64,000 bases of DNA, from the NCBI RefSeq assembly GCF_001687475.2, contig NZ_CP031611.1, positions 372,001 through 436,000 on the forward strand, read 5' to 3'. Each line of letters starts with the position of its first letter. The stretch's first letter is position 1. A model generated the notes under the pieces. That model saw only the letters and a list, made by a program, of their open reading frames with translations, did no database searches and was not told the DNA's origin. The stretch is from Campylobacter hepaticus. GTDB lineage: Bacteria > Campylobacterota > Campylobacteria > Campylobacterales > Campylobacteraceae. Shown in pieces: positions 17,584-26,640 of the stretch. The position numbers and the translations under genes are program-made.

Positions 17584-19188
17584 ATGAAAAATAAGAAAAT
17601 TATATTTATTTCTTTTATAATAATATGCATACTTTTTGGAATTTTATATTTTAAAAATGAACCAAAATATATAGATCAAAATCTTTATCAAAGTTTATTA
17701 AACCAGAATTTAATACAAAAAGCTGTAATAGATAAGGATGAAATTTGGTTAAAAACCAGTGCAGAAAATTATGTTATTATTAAAGAAGGTGTCGATATTA
17801 AAGAACTTTTAGAAAAAGTTCCTGTAGAAAATAAACAAGATAATACTCTTTGGGTATTTTTTATTTTATTTATTTTTATTATTACGCTTTTATTAAGTCT
17901 TGGTTATTTTGCACGTAAAAAAGAGATTGCAAAATACCCTATATTAAATAAAAATCAAAATCCTAGTGCTAATACTAATTTAGAAAATTCTAATATTAAA
18001 TCTGTGATTTCAAATATTACTTTTAATGATGTAGCAGGTGTTGATGAAGTTAAAATGGAGCTTAGTGAACTTGTAGATTTTTTACAAAATCCTAGAAAAT
18101 ATAAAGAATTTGGTGTAAAAATGCCAAAAGGCGTTTTAATGGTAGGTCCTCCAGGAGTTGGTAAAACCCTTATTGCTAAAGCTGTTGCAGGGGAAGCTGG
18201 CGTACCATTTTTTTATCAAAGTGGTTCTAGTTTTGTTGAAATTTATGTAGGCATGGGTGCAAAAAGAGTAAGAGAGCTTTTTTCTAAGGCAAAAATGATG
18301 GCTCCTAGTATAGTTTTTATAGATGAGATTGATGCTGTAGGGAAGGCTAGGGGTGAAATGTCTAATGTAGAAAGGGATAGCACTTTAAACCAACTTTTAA
18401 CTCAAATGGATGGATTTGAAGATAATAGCGGAGTTATTGTTATAGCTGCAACCAATAAAATTGAGCTTATGGATCCTGCTTTGCTTCGTTCAGGACGTTT
18501 TGATAGAAGAATTTTTTTATCTTTACCTGATTTTAAAGATAGATTAAAAATTCTAGAAATTTATATGAAAGATAAGAATAATAATGTCAATTTAAATAAA
18601 ATTGCTAAAGTAAGTGTGGGTTTTAGCGGGGCAGGTCTTGAAACTTTGGTTAATGAAGCAGCCATTAATGCCTTAAGAAGAAATAGTACTTTGGTTGAAG
18701 AAAGTGATTTTTATGCTGTATTAAATAAAGTACTTTTAGGTAAGAAAAAGATTTTAAGTTTTAATGATGAAGAGAAAAAAATTCAAGCTACTTATCAAGC
18801 TGCAAAGGCATTAAGTGCTTATTATTTTGATATAGGATTTGAAAAAATTACGCTTATAGAAGATCGTTTTAAAGAATATGAATATAATATAAGATCAAAA
18901 TCAGAACTTATAAATCGCATAAAAGTTTATTTATCAGGATCTAGAGCTATGAAATTAATTTATAATGAAACCTATACTAATTCACAAAATGATTTTTTAA
19001 AAGTTAAGGAATTGCTTGAATATATGATAAGTTTTGATATGTTAGAAGAATCGAATTTAAATCAACAAAAAAAAGAAACAGATGAATTTTTGCATTCTAT
19101 GAAGGATAAAATTTTAAAATTATCTGAAATCTTACTTGAAAAGGAAAAATTAGAATATTGTGATGTTAAAAATATAATGCAAGTTTAA
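17584..19188 (+). CDS. FtsH-like membrane AAA ATPase lacking the protease zinc motif
   Basis: A 534-residue protein with FtsH layout: membrane segments at about 5-23 and 88-110, a small periplasmic domain between, and an AAA domain with Walker A GPPGVGKT (188-195), Walker B IVFIDEID (243-250), ATN sensor 1 (289-291) and the SRH RSGRFDRR (302-309). The peptidase region aligns to FtsH, but the HEAGH zinc motif is YQAAK at 404-408, removing both His ligands and the catalytic Glu. The distal NDFLKVKELL segment near 469-478 is still recognisable. Full-length FtsH is usually near 640 residues. It probably works as an ATP-driven unfoldase or membrane-protein chaperone without proteolysis. It ends 2 bp from a convergent gene. 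Confidence 0.85.
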   Translation: MKNKKIIFISFIIICILFGILYFKNEPKYIDQNLYQSLLNQNLIQKAVIDKDEIWLKTSAENYVIIKEGVDIKELLEKVPVENKQDNTLWVFFILFIFIITLLLSLGYFARKKEIAKYPILNKNQNPSANTNLENSNIKSVISNITFNDVAGVDEVKMELSELVDFLQNPRKYKEFGVKMPKGVLMVGPPGVGKTLIAKAVAGEAGVPFFYQSGSSFVEIYVGMGAKRVRELFSKAKMMAPSIVFIDEIDAVGKARGEMSNVERDSTLNQLLTQMDGFEDNSGVIVIAATNKIELMDPALLRSGRFDRRIFLSLPDFKDRLKILEIYMKDKNNNVNLNKIAKVSVGFSGAGLETLVNEAAINALRRNSTLVEESDFYAVLNKVLLGKKKILSFNDEEKKIQATYQAAKALSAYYFDIGFEKITLIEDRFKEYEYNIRSKSELINRIKVYLSGSRAMKLIYNETYTNSQNDFLKVKELLEYMISFDMLEESNLNQQKKETDEFLHSMKDKILKLSEILLEKEKLEYCDVKNIMQV

Positions 19189-19190
19189 TT

Positions 19191-19613
19191 TTAATCATCT
19201 TTTTCTCGGTGTAAAATAGTTCCATTAAAATCTATAAGGATTTTTATACCATTATTAAATTTAATTTTATAATGATTGATTTTTCTTTCAATTTCCCTGG
19301 ATTTAAGTTCAGGGAATTCATTTACGATAATATTGGCTAGATTTTTAGGTAAAAAATCTAATTTAAAAGGTAAAGCTTTATTTTCTATTTTTTTCCAGGT
19401 TCCATCTATATTAAATTCAAGCTCTGTACCATCGCTAAGATAAACTTCGTAAGAATTTTTATCTTTTTGGACTATGCCTATAGGGGCATTAAAATGATTT
19501 TGTAAAAATTCTTTAGCAATAGGCGGTAAATTTTCAGCAGATATGATAATATCAGCATTTAAATATATAAATAAGATTTGAATAATGCTTAAAATTTTAA
19601 CTTTCAATTTCAT
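19191..19613 (-). CDS. periplasmic PepSY-like (DUF2874) protein
   Basis: A 140-residue protein with a signal peptide (residues 1-20). Two tandem units, about 28-80 and 85-138, each have the pattern 'LP..a..fl..hF......v......YeV.l.dG..l.f...G.w', as in PepSY_like tandem domains. Members are secreted, of unclear function, and are often suggested to bind ligands or inhibit proteases. It is convergent with the FtsH-like gene (2 bp gap) and divergent from the rhomboid gene. The C-terminal GIKILIDFNGTILHREKDD closes the second unit. Confidence 0.7.
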   Translation of the reverse strand: MKLKVKILSIIQILFIYLNADIIISAENLPPIAKEFLQNHFNAPIGIVQKDKNSYEVYLSDGTELEFNIDGTWKKIENKALPFKLDFLPKNLANIIVNEFPELKSREIERKINHYKIKFNNGIKILIDFNGTILHREKDD

Positions 19614-19702
19614 TCCTAATGATATTTTTGTTAAAATTATAAAGAATTTAGGTGAATTTTATGTGAATTTAAAGACAATATTAGAAAAATAAAAGGCTAT
19701 AT

Positions 19703-20215
19703 TTGTTTACACTTTTTTTAATTTTTTTAAATATTTTATTATATTTTTTAATTTCTTATGATTATCATAATATCCTAGGACTTAATATTTTCTTTTTCCA
19801 TGGTGCTTATTGGCAACTTTTAAGCACTATGTTTATACATGGGAATTTTACCCATCTTATTTTAAATATGATAGTTTTGTTTCAATTTGGTCGTATTTTA
19901 GAAACATATTTGGGTTCTTTACGTTTTGCTTTGCTTTACCTTGGAGGAGGTTTATTGTGTTCATTATTAAGTGCTTTTTATGTATATTTTGATTTTGTTT
20001 ATTTTAGAACAAGTATCAAACTTGTGGGTGCTAGCGGTGCAATTTGCGTTTTGATGGGCTTTTATTCTTTTGTAGATAAAAGTAGTACAAAAGGATTGAT
20101 AGTTGCGGTTTTGCTTATGAGTTTTGTCCCCTTATTTATGGGTATAAATGTTGCTTGGTATGGTCATATTTTTGGTTTTATTTGTGGCTATATTTTGGCT
20201 AAATTAAAGAGGTAG
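19703..20215 (+). CDS. rhomboid-family intramembrane serine protease
   Basis: A 170-residue protein with six hydrophobic segments. The catalytic dyad is present: Ser111 in LVGASGAICV (GxSG) and His155 in YGHIFGFICGY. The N-terminal WQLLSTMFIHGNFTHLILNM with its conserved His and Asn is also typical. It cleaves membrane segments of unknown substrates. Start is TTG at 19703, chosen because AAAAGG (19691-19696) sits 6 bp upstream and the first residues already form the first membrane helix. It ends 1 bp before the SixA-like gene. Confidence 0.88.
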   Translation: MFTLFLIFLNILLYFLISYDYHNILGLNIFFFHGAYWQLLSTMFIHGNFTHLILNMIVLFQFGRILETYLGSLRFALLYLGGGLLCSLLSAFYVYFDFVYFRTSIKLVGASGAICVLMGFYSFVDKSSTKGLIVAVLLMSFVPLFMGINVAWYGHIFGFICGYILAKLKR

Positions 20216-20216
20216 A

Positions 20217-20726
20217 ATGAAAAAGATTTATATTATAAGACATGCAAAAGCAAGTAAAAATAAAAATATTAATGATTTTGATAGAAAACTAACCAAAAAA
20301 GGAAAAAAAGATATCAAAAAACTTTGTAAAAAACTCGCTTTATATCAAATACATCCTGATTTTATATTATCAAGTCCTGCTATTAGAAGTGCTAAAACAG
20401 CTAAAAAAATAGCTAAATTTTGTAATTTTAATAAAAATAAAATTCAATTTAATGAGCATTTATATTTTGGTGATTTTAATCTTGTTTTAAAAGCTTTGCA
20501 AGATATAGATAAACAATTTGATGAAATATTTGTAATAGGGCACAATCCTCTTTTAATGGAACTTGGCGAATTATTAAGTTCGCTTTGTTTAGCTTCTTTT
20601 CCAACTTCTTCCATATTATGTTTAGAATTTAATATTAATGAATTTAAAAATTTAAAAGAGCATAGTGGAAAATTAATATTTTTTGATCATATAAAAAAAC
20701 CAAAAGAGAAGGATTTGGATTTTTAA
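20217..20726 (+). CDS. SixA-type histidine phosphatase
   Basis: A 169-residue branch-2 histidine phosphatase with the RHG-type motif IIRHAKASK (nucleophile His9) and the second His in VIGHNPLLMELG. In other bacteria SixA removes phosphate from HPt domains of phosphorelays, but a generic small-phosphatase role is equally possible here. The protein is very lysine-rich. It has GAGG just before the ATG, sits 1 bp after the rhomboid gene, and converges on rpoD. Confidence 0.82.
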   Translation: MKKIYIIRHAKASKNKNINDFDRKLTKKGKKDIKKLCKKLALYQIHPDFILSSPAIRSAKTAKKIAKFCNFNKNKIQFNEHLYFGDFNLVLKALQDIDKQFDEIFVIGHNPLLMELGELLSSLCLASFPTSSILCLEFNINEFKNLKEHSGKLIFFDHIKKPKEKDLDF

Positions 20727-20734
20727 AATATTTT

Positions 20735-22600
20735 TTATTTCCACCCTTCTATATAGTTTTTAAGTTTTCTTCCTACTTTAGGATGTTTAAGCTTTTTAAT
20801 AGCTGAACTTTCAATTTGTCTTACCCTTTCTCTAGTAACATTAAGTTCTTTACCTATTTCTTCTAAGGTTCTATCACTTTCATCTTCCATTAGTCCAAAA
20901 CGCATGCGAATGACTGCTTTTTCTCTATCATTTAATTGATCTAAAACTTCATCAATTTGTTCTTTTAAATCATCTTTTAAAATATGTTCCATAGGAGAAA
21001 GTGAGTTTCTATCTTCTACAAAATCTCCAAATTTGCCATCATCTTCGTTACCTATAGGTGCTTCAAGGGAAATGGGTTCTTTTGTAATCTTAATGACTTG
21101 TTTTACCTTATCTATACTTAATCCCACTTCTTTGGCTATAATGCTTACATCAGGTTCTTTGCCATCTTTTTGTAAGTATTCGCGAATAATTTTATTGATT
21201 TGGTTAATCGTTTCTATCATATGAATAGGTATTCTAATGGTTCTTGCTTGATCAGCTATAGCTCTTGAGATAGCTTGTCTAATCCACCAAGTTGCATAAG
21301 TAGAAAATTTATAGCCTCTTTTATATTCAAATTTATCTACAGCTTTCATTAATCCTATATTGCCTTCTTGAATAAGATCTAAAAAAGGTAAACCACGATT
21401 TGTATAGCGTTTAGCTATGCTTACTACAAGACGTAAATTAGATTTGGCCATTCTACCTTTAGCTTCATCAGAGATTTTTTTACCGCGTTTAATTTGTTCT
21501 AAAATTTCTTTAAGTCGTGATTTTTCAAGGTCAAAACTTTTTTCACTAGCTTCTTTAGTTTGGAAGAGTTTTTTAATTTCCATATAGGTGCTTACCATAG
21601 TCGTTTCTAAAGATCTTTCTGTGATTTCTTCTTTGCTTAATTTGGTGATATCTTTTAAAATATCTGCATGACGTTTTTTAAGTTCATCAGAAAACATAGG
21701 CAAGCGATATTCTAAACGTTTTAATTCTTTATCGAATTCTTCATCACTTTTTAAAGCTGTTTCCATTGATTTTACAATTTCACTTATAAGTTTTGAAGTA
21801 GGACCTAAATCCATAAGTTTTTCTTTTAAAATATTTTTTTTAAATGCAATGTTTAATTTATCTAAAAGTTCATCTCCGCTTTCTTTATCTTTAGCAACTT
21901 TTAGCCAGTCTTTTTTAGCTTTTTCAAGAGCTTTAAATTTTTCAATAACTTTTAGGGTTCTTTCATCTTCTTTTTTGTGAGTTTTTTTAGTATTTTCTTC
22001 TTCTACTTCTAATTCTGTTTCATTGTCATCTTCGTCAATATCAAGCTCATCAAGCTTATCTTCGCCTTTATCTTCATCATCAAAACTTTTAAACAATTCT
22101 TTAACCCGTCTTTCTCTATTGATTAAAGGTTCTTGATAGTCTAAAATAAAATCAATTAAATAAGGCACAGAACAAAAAGCATCGATAATGATATCTTCTC
22201 CAAGTTCTATTTTTTTAGAAATTTCAACTTCTTCATCTTTATTTAATAAAGCAATTTGTCCCATTTCTCGTAAATACATGCGTACAGGAGAATCTGATCT
22301 ACTCCATTCTAATAAATCATTTTCATTAGCTAAATCAAATTCATTTTCAAGGCTAGTATCTTGAAGTTTTCGCTTTTCTTCTTGAAGTCTTTTTGCATCT
22401 TCTATATTTTTCATTTGAGCAATTTCAGCTGCTGAAAAAAGTTGCACTTTATGTTTTTTCATCAAGGTTTGTATTTTTTTAGCAATAGTGGCATTTGGTT
22501 GTTTGGTAAGATATTTTACAAGTTTTTCATAGGTAATATAATCTTTTGCATTTTCTTGAAATAGTTCTTCTAATTCAGTTTCTTGAATTTTGGCATTCAT
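20735..22600 (-). CDS. rpoD: primary RNA polymerase sigma factor sigma70
   Basis: A 621-residue sigma70. Region 1.1 occupies about the first 85 residues, region 1.2 starts near [17 protein letters not shown] (about 104-120), followed by an acidic, lysine/glutamate-rich non-conserved insert (about 170-230). Regions 2.1-2.4 include [27 protein letters not shown] and [18 protein letters not shown], and the region 4 helix-turn-helix is [20 protein letters not shown]. It recognises the TATAAT boxes seen across this window; as is known for Campylobacter, -35 elements are weak or absent. The start Met is preceded by AAGGAAAAA. Confidence 0.97.
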   Translation of the reverse strand: MNAKIQETELEELFQENAKDYITYEKLVKYLTKQPNATIAKKIQTLMKKHKVQLFSAAEIAQMKNIEDAKRLQEEKRKLQDTSLENEFDLANENDLLEWSRSDSPVRMYLREMGQIALLNKDEEVEISKKIELGEDIIIDAFCSVPYLIDFILDYQEPLINRERRVKELFKSFDDEDKGEDKLDELDIDEDDNETELEVEEENTKKTHKKEDERTLKVIEKFKALEKAKKDWLKVAKDKESGDELLDKLNIAFKKNILKEKLMDLGPTSKLISEIVKSMETALKSDEEFDKELKRLEYRLPMFSDELKKRHADILKDITKLSKEEITERSLETTMVSTYMEIKKLFQTKEASEKSFDLEKSRLKEILEQIKRGKKISDEAKGRMAKSNLRLVVSIAKRYTNRGLPFLDLIQEGNIGLMKAVDKFEYKRGYKFSTYATWWIRQAISRAIADQARTIRIPIHMIETINQINKIIREYLQKDGKEPDVSIIAKEVGLSIDKVKQVIKITKEPISLEAPIGNEDDGKFGDFVEDRNSLSPMEHILKDDLKEQIDEVLDQLNDREKAVIRMRFGLMEDESDRTLEEIGKELNVTRERVRQIESSAIKKLKHPKVGRKLKNYIEGWK

Positions 22601-22672
22601 TAATTTTTCCTTTTATATTAAGCTTTAAATTTTACTATAAAATTTCTTAATTTTCCATATAAAAGTCTTTTA

Positions 22673-23551
22673 TTATTTAAACATTTTTTCAAATTTTTCC
22701 AAAGCTCTATTAAAATTGTAATCTTTTCTTTTTACGATATAAAATTTACGTTTTAGATCGATATTTTTAAGTTTAATTTCATAAAGCATCCCATTTTTTA
22801 ATTCTTTTTCTATACTTTTTTTGGAAAAAATAGAAATGGCTTGCTTTTGCAAAATAAGTTCTTTAATGGCAGCTATTGAATCAAGTTCTAAAAAAATATT
22901 CAGTTTTTTTATGCTTATACCAATTTCATTTAAAAATTTATCCCTTAAGCCAGATCCTTGTTCTCTTAAAATCCATTTTTGTTGTAAAAGCTCATCTATG
23001 TAAAATTCTTTTTTGCTTAAATTTATATTACTAGTTGCCACTACTAGTTCATCATTTTTCCAAAAATCTATTTGCAGATTTTCGTATTCTGTTAAATCTG
23101 GATTTAGCTCCGCTTCAATAATGGCAAATTCTATATCTCCATTTTTTACTAAATGTAAGCATTCTTTTGAATTATGTGTTTGTATGTGAATAATGATATT
23201 TTTAAATTCTGTTTTAAAATCAAATAAAATAGGGGCTAAAAAATGTTGGCAAATACTTTGAGTAGAAGCTATTTTAATTTCTCCTAAGAGAGTGTTTTCT
23301 TCATTTAAATTTTCTAAACTTTTGTGATATTCTTGAACAAGTTTCATCCAATTTTTTCCTAATTCTAAAGCTTTTGGCGTAGGTAAGAGTTTTTTTCCCA
23401 ATCTTTCAAATAAAATACTTCCTAATTTATTTTCTAAATTTTTAATTATTATTGAAACATTAGGTTGGGTAATAGAAAAATTATTAGCTGTATTTGTAGG
23501 ACTTTGTGTATTTAAAAGATCTAAAAAAACTTCCATATCTTTAATTTTCAT
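22673..23551 (-). CDS. LysR-family transcriptional regulator
   Basis: A 292-residue regulator with an N-terminal winged helix-turn-helix (residues 1-60; MEVFLDLLNTQSPTNTANNF then TQPNVSIIIKNLENKLGSILFER) and a periplasmic-binding-like effector domain (about 88-290). It is divergent from the YeiH-like gene across 116 bp of nearly pure A+T. LysR regulators usually control the divergent neighbour, and this pairing matches YeiE/YeiH in enterobacteria. The co-inducer cannot be read from the sequence. Confidence 0.88.
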   Translation of the reverse strand: MKIKDMEVFLDLLNTQSPTNTANNFSITQPNVSIIIKNLENKLGSILFERLGKKLLPTPKALELGKNWMKLVQEYHKSLENLNEENTLLGEIKIASTQSICQHFLAPILFDFKTEFKNIIIHIQTHNSKECLHLVKNGDIEFAIIEAELNPDLTEYENLQIDFWKNDELVVATSNINLSKKEFYIDELLQQKWILREQGSGLRDKFLNEIGISIKKLNIFLELDSIAAIKELILQKQAISIFSKKSIEKELKNGMLYEIKLKNIDLKRKFYIVKRKDYNFNRALEKFEKMFK

Positions 23552-23632
23552 GCGATTTTCATCCTTATTTTAATAAAAAAAAATTATTATAAAAATTAAA
23601 ATAATATATTTTTATAATTTTAATAAAAAAAA

Positions 23633-23638
23633 TATAAT
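23633..23638 (+). promoter_or_regulatory. -10 box for the YeiH-like gene within the LysR intergenic region
   Basis: TATAAT 30 bp before the ATG at 23668. The surrounding 23552-23640 contains several overlapping A/T inverted repeats that could be LysR sites, but the low complexity makes a specific operator call unsafe. Confidence 0.4.
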
Positions 23639-23667
23639 AACAAAAATTTAAATTTAGGAAAAAATCA

Positions 23668-24765
23668 ATGAAAACAAATTTTTTAAAACATAGTATAGCT
23701 ATAATACGTTCGAATTTTAAGGGTTTATTGTTTACAGCTTGTATAGTATTTTTTGCCATGTATCTTTCTAGTATGCAAAGCATTAAAGATACTACCCACT
23801 TAGCAGCTACAGCTTTTGCTATTATTATAGGTGTGTTACTTTCTCCTTGGTTTTTTAAATATCAACATCATTTTCAAGCAGGCGTGCATTTTAGTGCTAA
23901 AAAATTATTAAGATTAGGGATTATTTTATATGGTTTTAATATTACTTTAACAGAGCTTTTAAGTGTGGGTTTTAAAGGTTTTTTACTCTCTGCTATAGTT
24001 ATTTTTATTGTTTTTAGTGTAGCTTTATTTATAGGAATAAAATTTTTTAAGCTGGATAAAGAAACTTCTATGTTGGTGGGTGCAGGTAGTGCTATTTGTG
24101 GTGCAGCTGCAGTATTAGCTTTAGAATCAAGTTTAAAAAGCGATCCTTTTAAAGGTATTTTGGCTGTTGGTACTGTAGTAATTTTTGGACTTATATTTAT
24201 GTTTTTATATCCTATAGCTTTTTCTTTAGATTTGTTTCCTTATTTTGATCAAAATGCTATGGGTGTTTTTATGGGTGCAACTTTACATGAGGTGGCAAAT
24301 GTTGCAGGATCAGCTGAAATGGCAAAAGATATGGCAGGTTTTGAACAAAGTGCTTCTAATATTGCAATTATTATTAAAATGATGAGAGTGATTTTATTAG
24401 TCCCGTTTTTACTTATTGTAACTTATTTATTTGCCAAAAACCAACATTCAAGACACGGAAGAACTACAAAAAATATTACTATACCTTATTTTGCTTTTGC
24501 TTTTTTAGCAATGATAGTTTTAAATACTTATTTAGCAAGCAAAGAAAGTATTTTGGGTGTAGCTACAAGTGATATTATTTTTTTAGGTCGCATGCTTTGT
24601 ACTTTATGTATTGTTTTTGCTATGGCTGCTTTAGGTTTACAAATTGATTTTAAAAAGTTTTTAAAAAGCGGTTCTAAAGTTTTTGGTTTAGCTTTTATTT
24701 TGGCTCTTGTTTTAATTTTTGGAGGTTATTTTTTAACTTTAGCTTTTAAAGGTATACTTTGGTAA
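23668..24765 (+). CDS. YeiH/PSE family membrane transporter
   Basis: A 365-residue inner-membrane protein with about ten hydrophobic segments. AGVHFSAKKLLRLGIILYGFNITLTEL, LVGAGSAICGAAAVLALE and MGATLHEVANVAGSAEMAKD are characteristic of the YeiH (UPF0324) family. Family substrates are poorly defined; sulfonate or small-anion export has been proposed for relatives. The divergent LysR gene is its likely regulator. The ATG has AGGA about 8 bp upstream. Confidence 0.85.
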   Translation: MKTNFLKHSIAIIRSNFKGLLFTACIVFFAMYLSSMQSIKDTTHLAATAFAIIIGVLLSPWFFKYQHHFQAGVHFSAKKLLRLGIILYGFNITLTELLSVGFKGFLLSAIVIFIVFSVALFIGIKFFKLDKETSMLVGAGSAICGAAAVLALESSLKSDPFKGILAVGTVVIFGLIFMFLYPIAFSLDLFPYFDQNAMGVFMGATLHEVANVAGSAEMAKDMAGFEQSASNIAIIIKMMRVILLVPFLLIVTYLFAKNQHSRHGRTTKNITIPYFAFAFLAMIVLNTYLASKESILGVATSDIIFLGRMLCTLCIVFAMAALGLQIDFKKFLKSGSKVFGLAFILALVLIFGGYFLTLAFKGILW

Positions 24766-24821
24766 TGAAAATTATTTTTATAAAATATTTTTCTTAATTA
24801 AAATTGTTAATTAAATAAGAA

Positions 24822-24827
24822 TATAAT
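24822..24827 (+). promoter_or_regulatory. -10 box for the YceI-like gene
   Basis: TATAAT 43 bp before the ATG, just downstream of an inverted repeat TTAATT(AAAATTG)TTAATTAA near 24794-24813 that may be an operator. The gene is well separated from yeiH, so it is probably monocistronic. Confidence 0.4.
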
Positions 24828-24870
24828 TGTCCTATTATTTTAAAAATTAATTTATATTAAAGGAAATAAA

Positions 24871-25443
24871 ATGAAAAAAATTTTCGTAAGTGTATTAAGT
24901 TCTTGTTTGTTGGCTTCAGCCTTAAGTGCTGTATCTTTTAAAGAAGATAGCTTGAAAATCTCTTTTGAAGGTTATAAAACTAAAGATAAGGTAAAAGTAG
25001 AAGGTGAATTTAAAGGTGCTCAATATCAGTTTTCTAAAAATACTAAAGATTTAGCAACTTATCTTAAAAATGCTAAAGCTATTATTAAACCAGGCGATGC
25101 TTATATGGGAGAAGATAAAGATATTATAACGCATAATATTACTAAGGTATTTTTTCCTGTTTTATTAGGAAATACTGATATTAAAGTAGTTTTTCAAGAT
25201 GTTGTAGAAGGTGAAAATAAAGGTCTTATTTCAGCAAAGGTTACTATGGATAAAAAAAGCACTGTTATTCCTTTAAGCTATGAAATAAAAGACAAAAAAT
25301 TTGAAGCTAAGGGACAACTTGATTTACATACTTTTAAAAATGGATCTAAAGCTTTAAAAGCATTAAGTGATGCTGCCCCAGGACATGGAGGGATTTCTTG
25401 GCCTTTAGTAGACATTACTTTTAGTGCTGATTTAGCAGAATAA
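24871..25443 (+). CDS. YceI-family periplasmic lipid-binding-like protein
   Basis: A 190-residue protein with a signal peptide (cleavage probably after LSA, residues 17-19). The mature part is beta-rich with KVKVEGEFKGAQYQF and the C-terminal WPLVDITFSADL, matching YceI lipocalin-like proteins that bind isoprenoid-type lipids. Its physiological role is not established. Own promoter at 24822, strong RBS AAAGGAAA, and a bidirectional hairpin just after the stop that also contains the rsmG stop codon. Confidence 0.8.
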   Translation: MKKIFVSVLSSCLLASALSAVSFKEDSLKISFEGYKTKDKVKVEGEFKGAQYQFSKNTKDLATYLKNAKAIIKPGDAYMGEDKDIITHNITKVFFPVLLGNTDIKVVFQDVVEGENKGLISAKVTMDKKSTVIPLSYEIKDKKFEAKGQLDLHTFKNGSKALKALSDAAPGHGGISWPLVDITFSADLAE

Positions 25444-25444
25444 A

Positions 25445-25465
25445 AAGTGGCCTTAAGGGCTACTT
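25445..25465. terminator. bidirectional hairpin between the YceI-like gene and rsmG
   Basis: AAGTGGCC (25445-25452) pairs with GGCTACTT (25458-25465), one G:T wobble, loop TTAAG. The loop holds the rsmG stop codon (25453-25455 on the minus strand). T-runs are short on both sides. Confidence 0.5.
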
Positions 25466-26025
25466 AAAATACAATATTTTCTAAAATTATTTTCAAAAAT
25501 CTTATAATTTTTTATATGCTTAAGTTCTTCATAGATTCCACTACCTTTCCATAAAATAAAAATACTGTTTTTATTAGATATATTTTTGCAAATTTTAAGT
25601 AAAGATGGAGTATCCATTAAAGCTCTTGAAGTAATGATATCGGCTTTAAAAATAGCTTGAAAATTTTCAATTTTTTCTTTGTAAATGTTTAAGTGTTTTA
25701 AATCACATTCTATTTTTATTTTTCTTAAAAAAGCAGCTTTTTTAGCATTGGGTTCAAAAAGATGAAAATTATTTTTTAATAAAAAGGCTAAAAATATTGC
25801 TGGAAAACCTGCACCGCTGCCTATATCAGCAATATTTTTTGCTTGAGAAAAATCATAAAAATCTAAAATTTTAATACTATCAAAAATATTTTCATCAATA
25901 TTTTTTAAATGTGTAAGATTGTGTACACGATTAAATTTTTCTAAAATATCTTTGTAAATTTGGATTTTTTTTGTTAAATCTTTCAAATTATATGGTTTTA
26001 AAAAATTGTAATTTTTAAAATTCAT
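25453..26025 (-). CDS. rsmG: 16S rRNA (G527-N7) methyltransferase
   Basis: A 190-residue SAM-dependent methyltransferase acting on G527 in the 530 loop of 16S rRNA. The SAM pocket [17 protein letters not shown] and acidic end of strand 2 ([14 protein letters not shown]) are clear, as is [10 protein letters not shown] near the N-terminus and the SRAL segment. The family is usually about 205 residues; this C-terminus is slightly short. It overlaps ribA by 4 bp on the same strand, so the pair is co-translated. Confidence 0.92.
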   Translation of the reverse strand: MNFKNYNFLKPYNLKDLTKKIQIYKDILEKFNRVHNLTHLKNIDENIFDSIKILDFYDFSQAKNIADIGSGAGFPAIFLAFLLKNNFHLFEPNAKKAAFLRKIKIECDLKHLNIYKEKIENFQAIFKADIITSRALMDTPSLLKICKNISNKNSIFILWKGSGIYEELKHIKNYKIFENNFRKYCILSSP

Positions 26026-26585
26026 TGACCTAAATGTCCCATTTGCATATGTTTTATATTTAAATATTGTGCATTAAAACGATTAGGCTGGATTAAAATC
26101 GGCACTCGTGTTATGATTTTTTCTTTAATAGAATTTAATTTTTCAGGATTGTTTGTTAATAAATTCACTTGAGAAATTCCATAATGTTTGAGTATAAATT
26201 CTACTATTTCATAAGTTCTTTCATCAGCCTTAAAACCAAGCTGGTGATTAGCTTTAATAGTGTCAAAACCTTTATCTTGCAAAGCATAAGCATTGATTTT
26301 ATTAAAAAGTCCTATGCCACGTCCTTCTTGTCTAAGATAAATTACCATTCCAGTATTTTCTTCTATATATTTTAAAGAAAATTCCAGTTGCTCCCCGCAA
26401 TCACATTTTAAACTACCTAAAGCATCTCCTGTAAGACATTCTGAGTGTATTCTTAAATTTAATGTGTCTTTTGGAATGTTTTTAAATATACATAAATGTT
26501 CTTTTTCATTTTCTTTAAAACTTTGCATTTGAAAATTTCCCCATTTACTAGGCAAATTCGCAATTTCTGAAATTTTTATTTTCAT
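26022..26585 (-). CDS. ribA: GTP cyclohydrolase II
   Basis: A 187-residue zinc enzyme opening GTP to the pyrimidine precursor of riboflavin. The zinc cysteines lie in [23 protein letters not shown], the catalytic stretch is [23 protein letters not shown], and [12 protein letters not shown] and the C-terminal half are normal. It is a stand-alone RibA without a fused RibB domain. It overlaps rsmG downstream and is divergent from hemB. Confidence 0.93.
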   Translation of the reverse strand: MKIKISEIANLPSKWGNFQMQSFKENEKEHLCIFKNIPKDTLNLRIHSECLTGDALGSLKCDCGEQLEFSLKYIEENTGMVIYLRQEGRGIGLFNKINAYALQDKGFDTIKANHQLGFKADERTYEIVEFILKHYGISQVNLLTNNPEKLNSIKEKIITRVPILIQPNRFNAQYLNIKHMQMGHLGQ

Positions 26586-26640
26586 TTACTACCCTCTATA
26601 ATCAAATTTATGTTAAGATTGTAGCAAAAAAGGATAAAAA

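Noticed and set aside
23565-23783. 72-codon minus-strand frame across the LysR/YeiH intergenic region
   Set aside because: It runs over the start of the YeiH-like gene, is dominated by Phe/Lys/Asn/Ile from A/T sequence, and has no RBS; it is a composition artefact.
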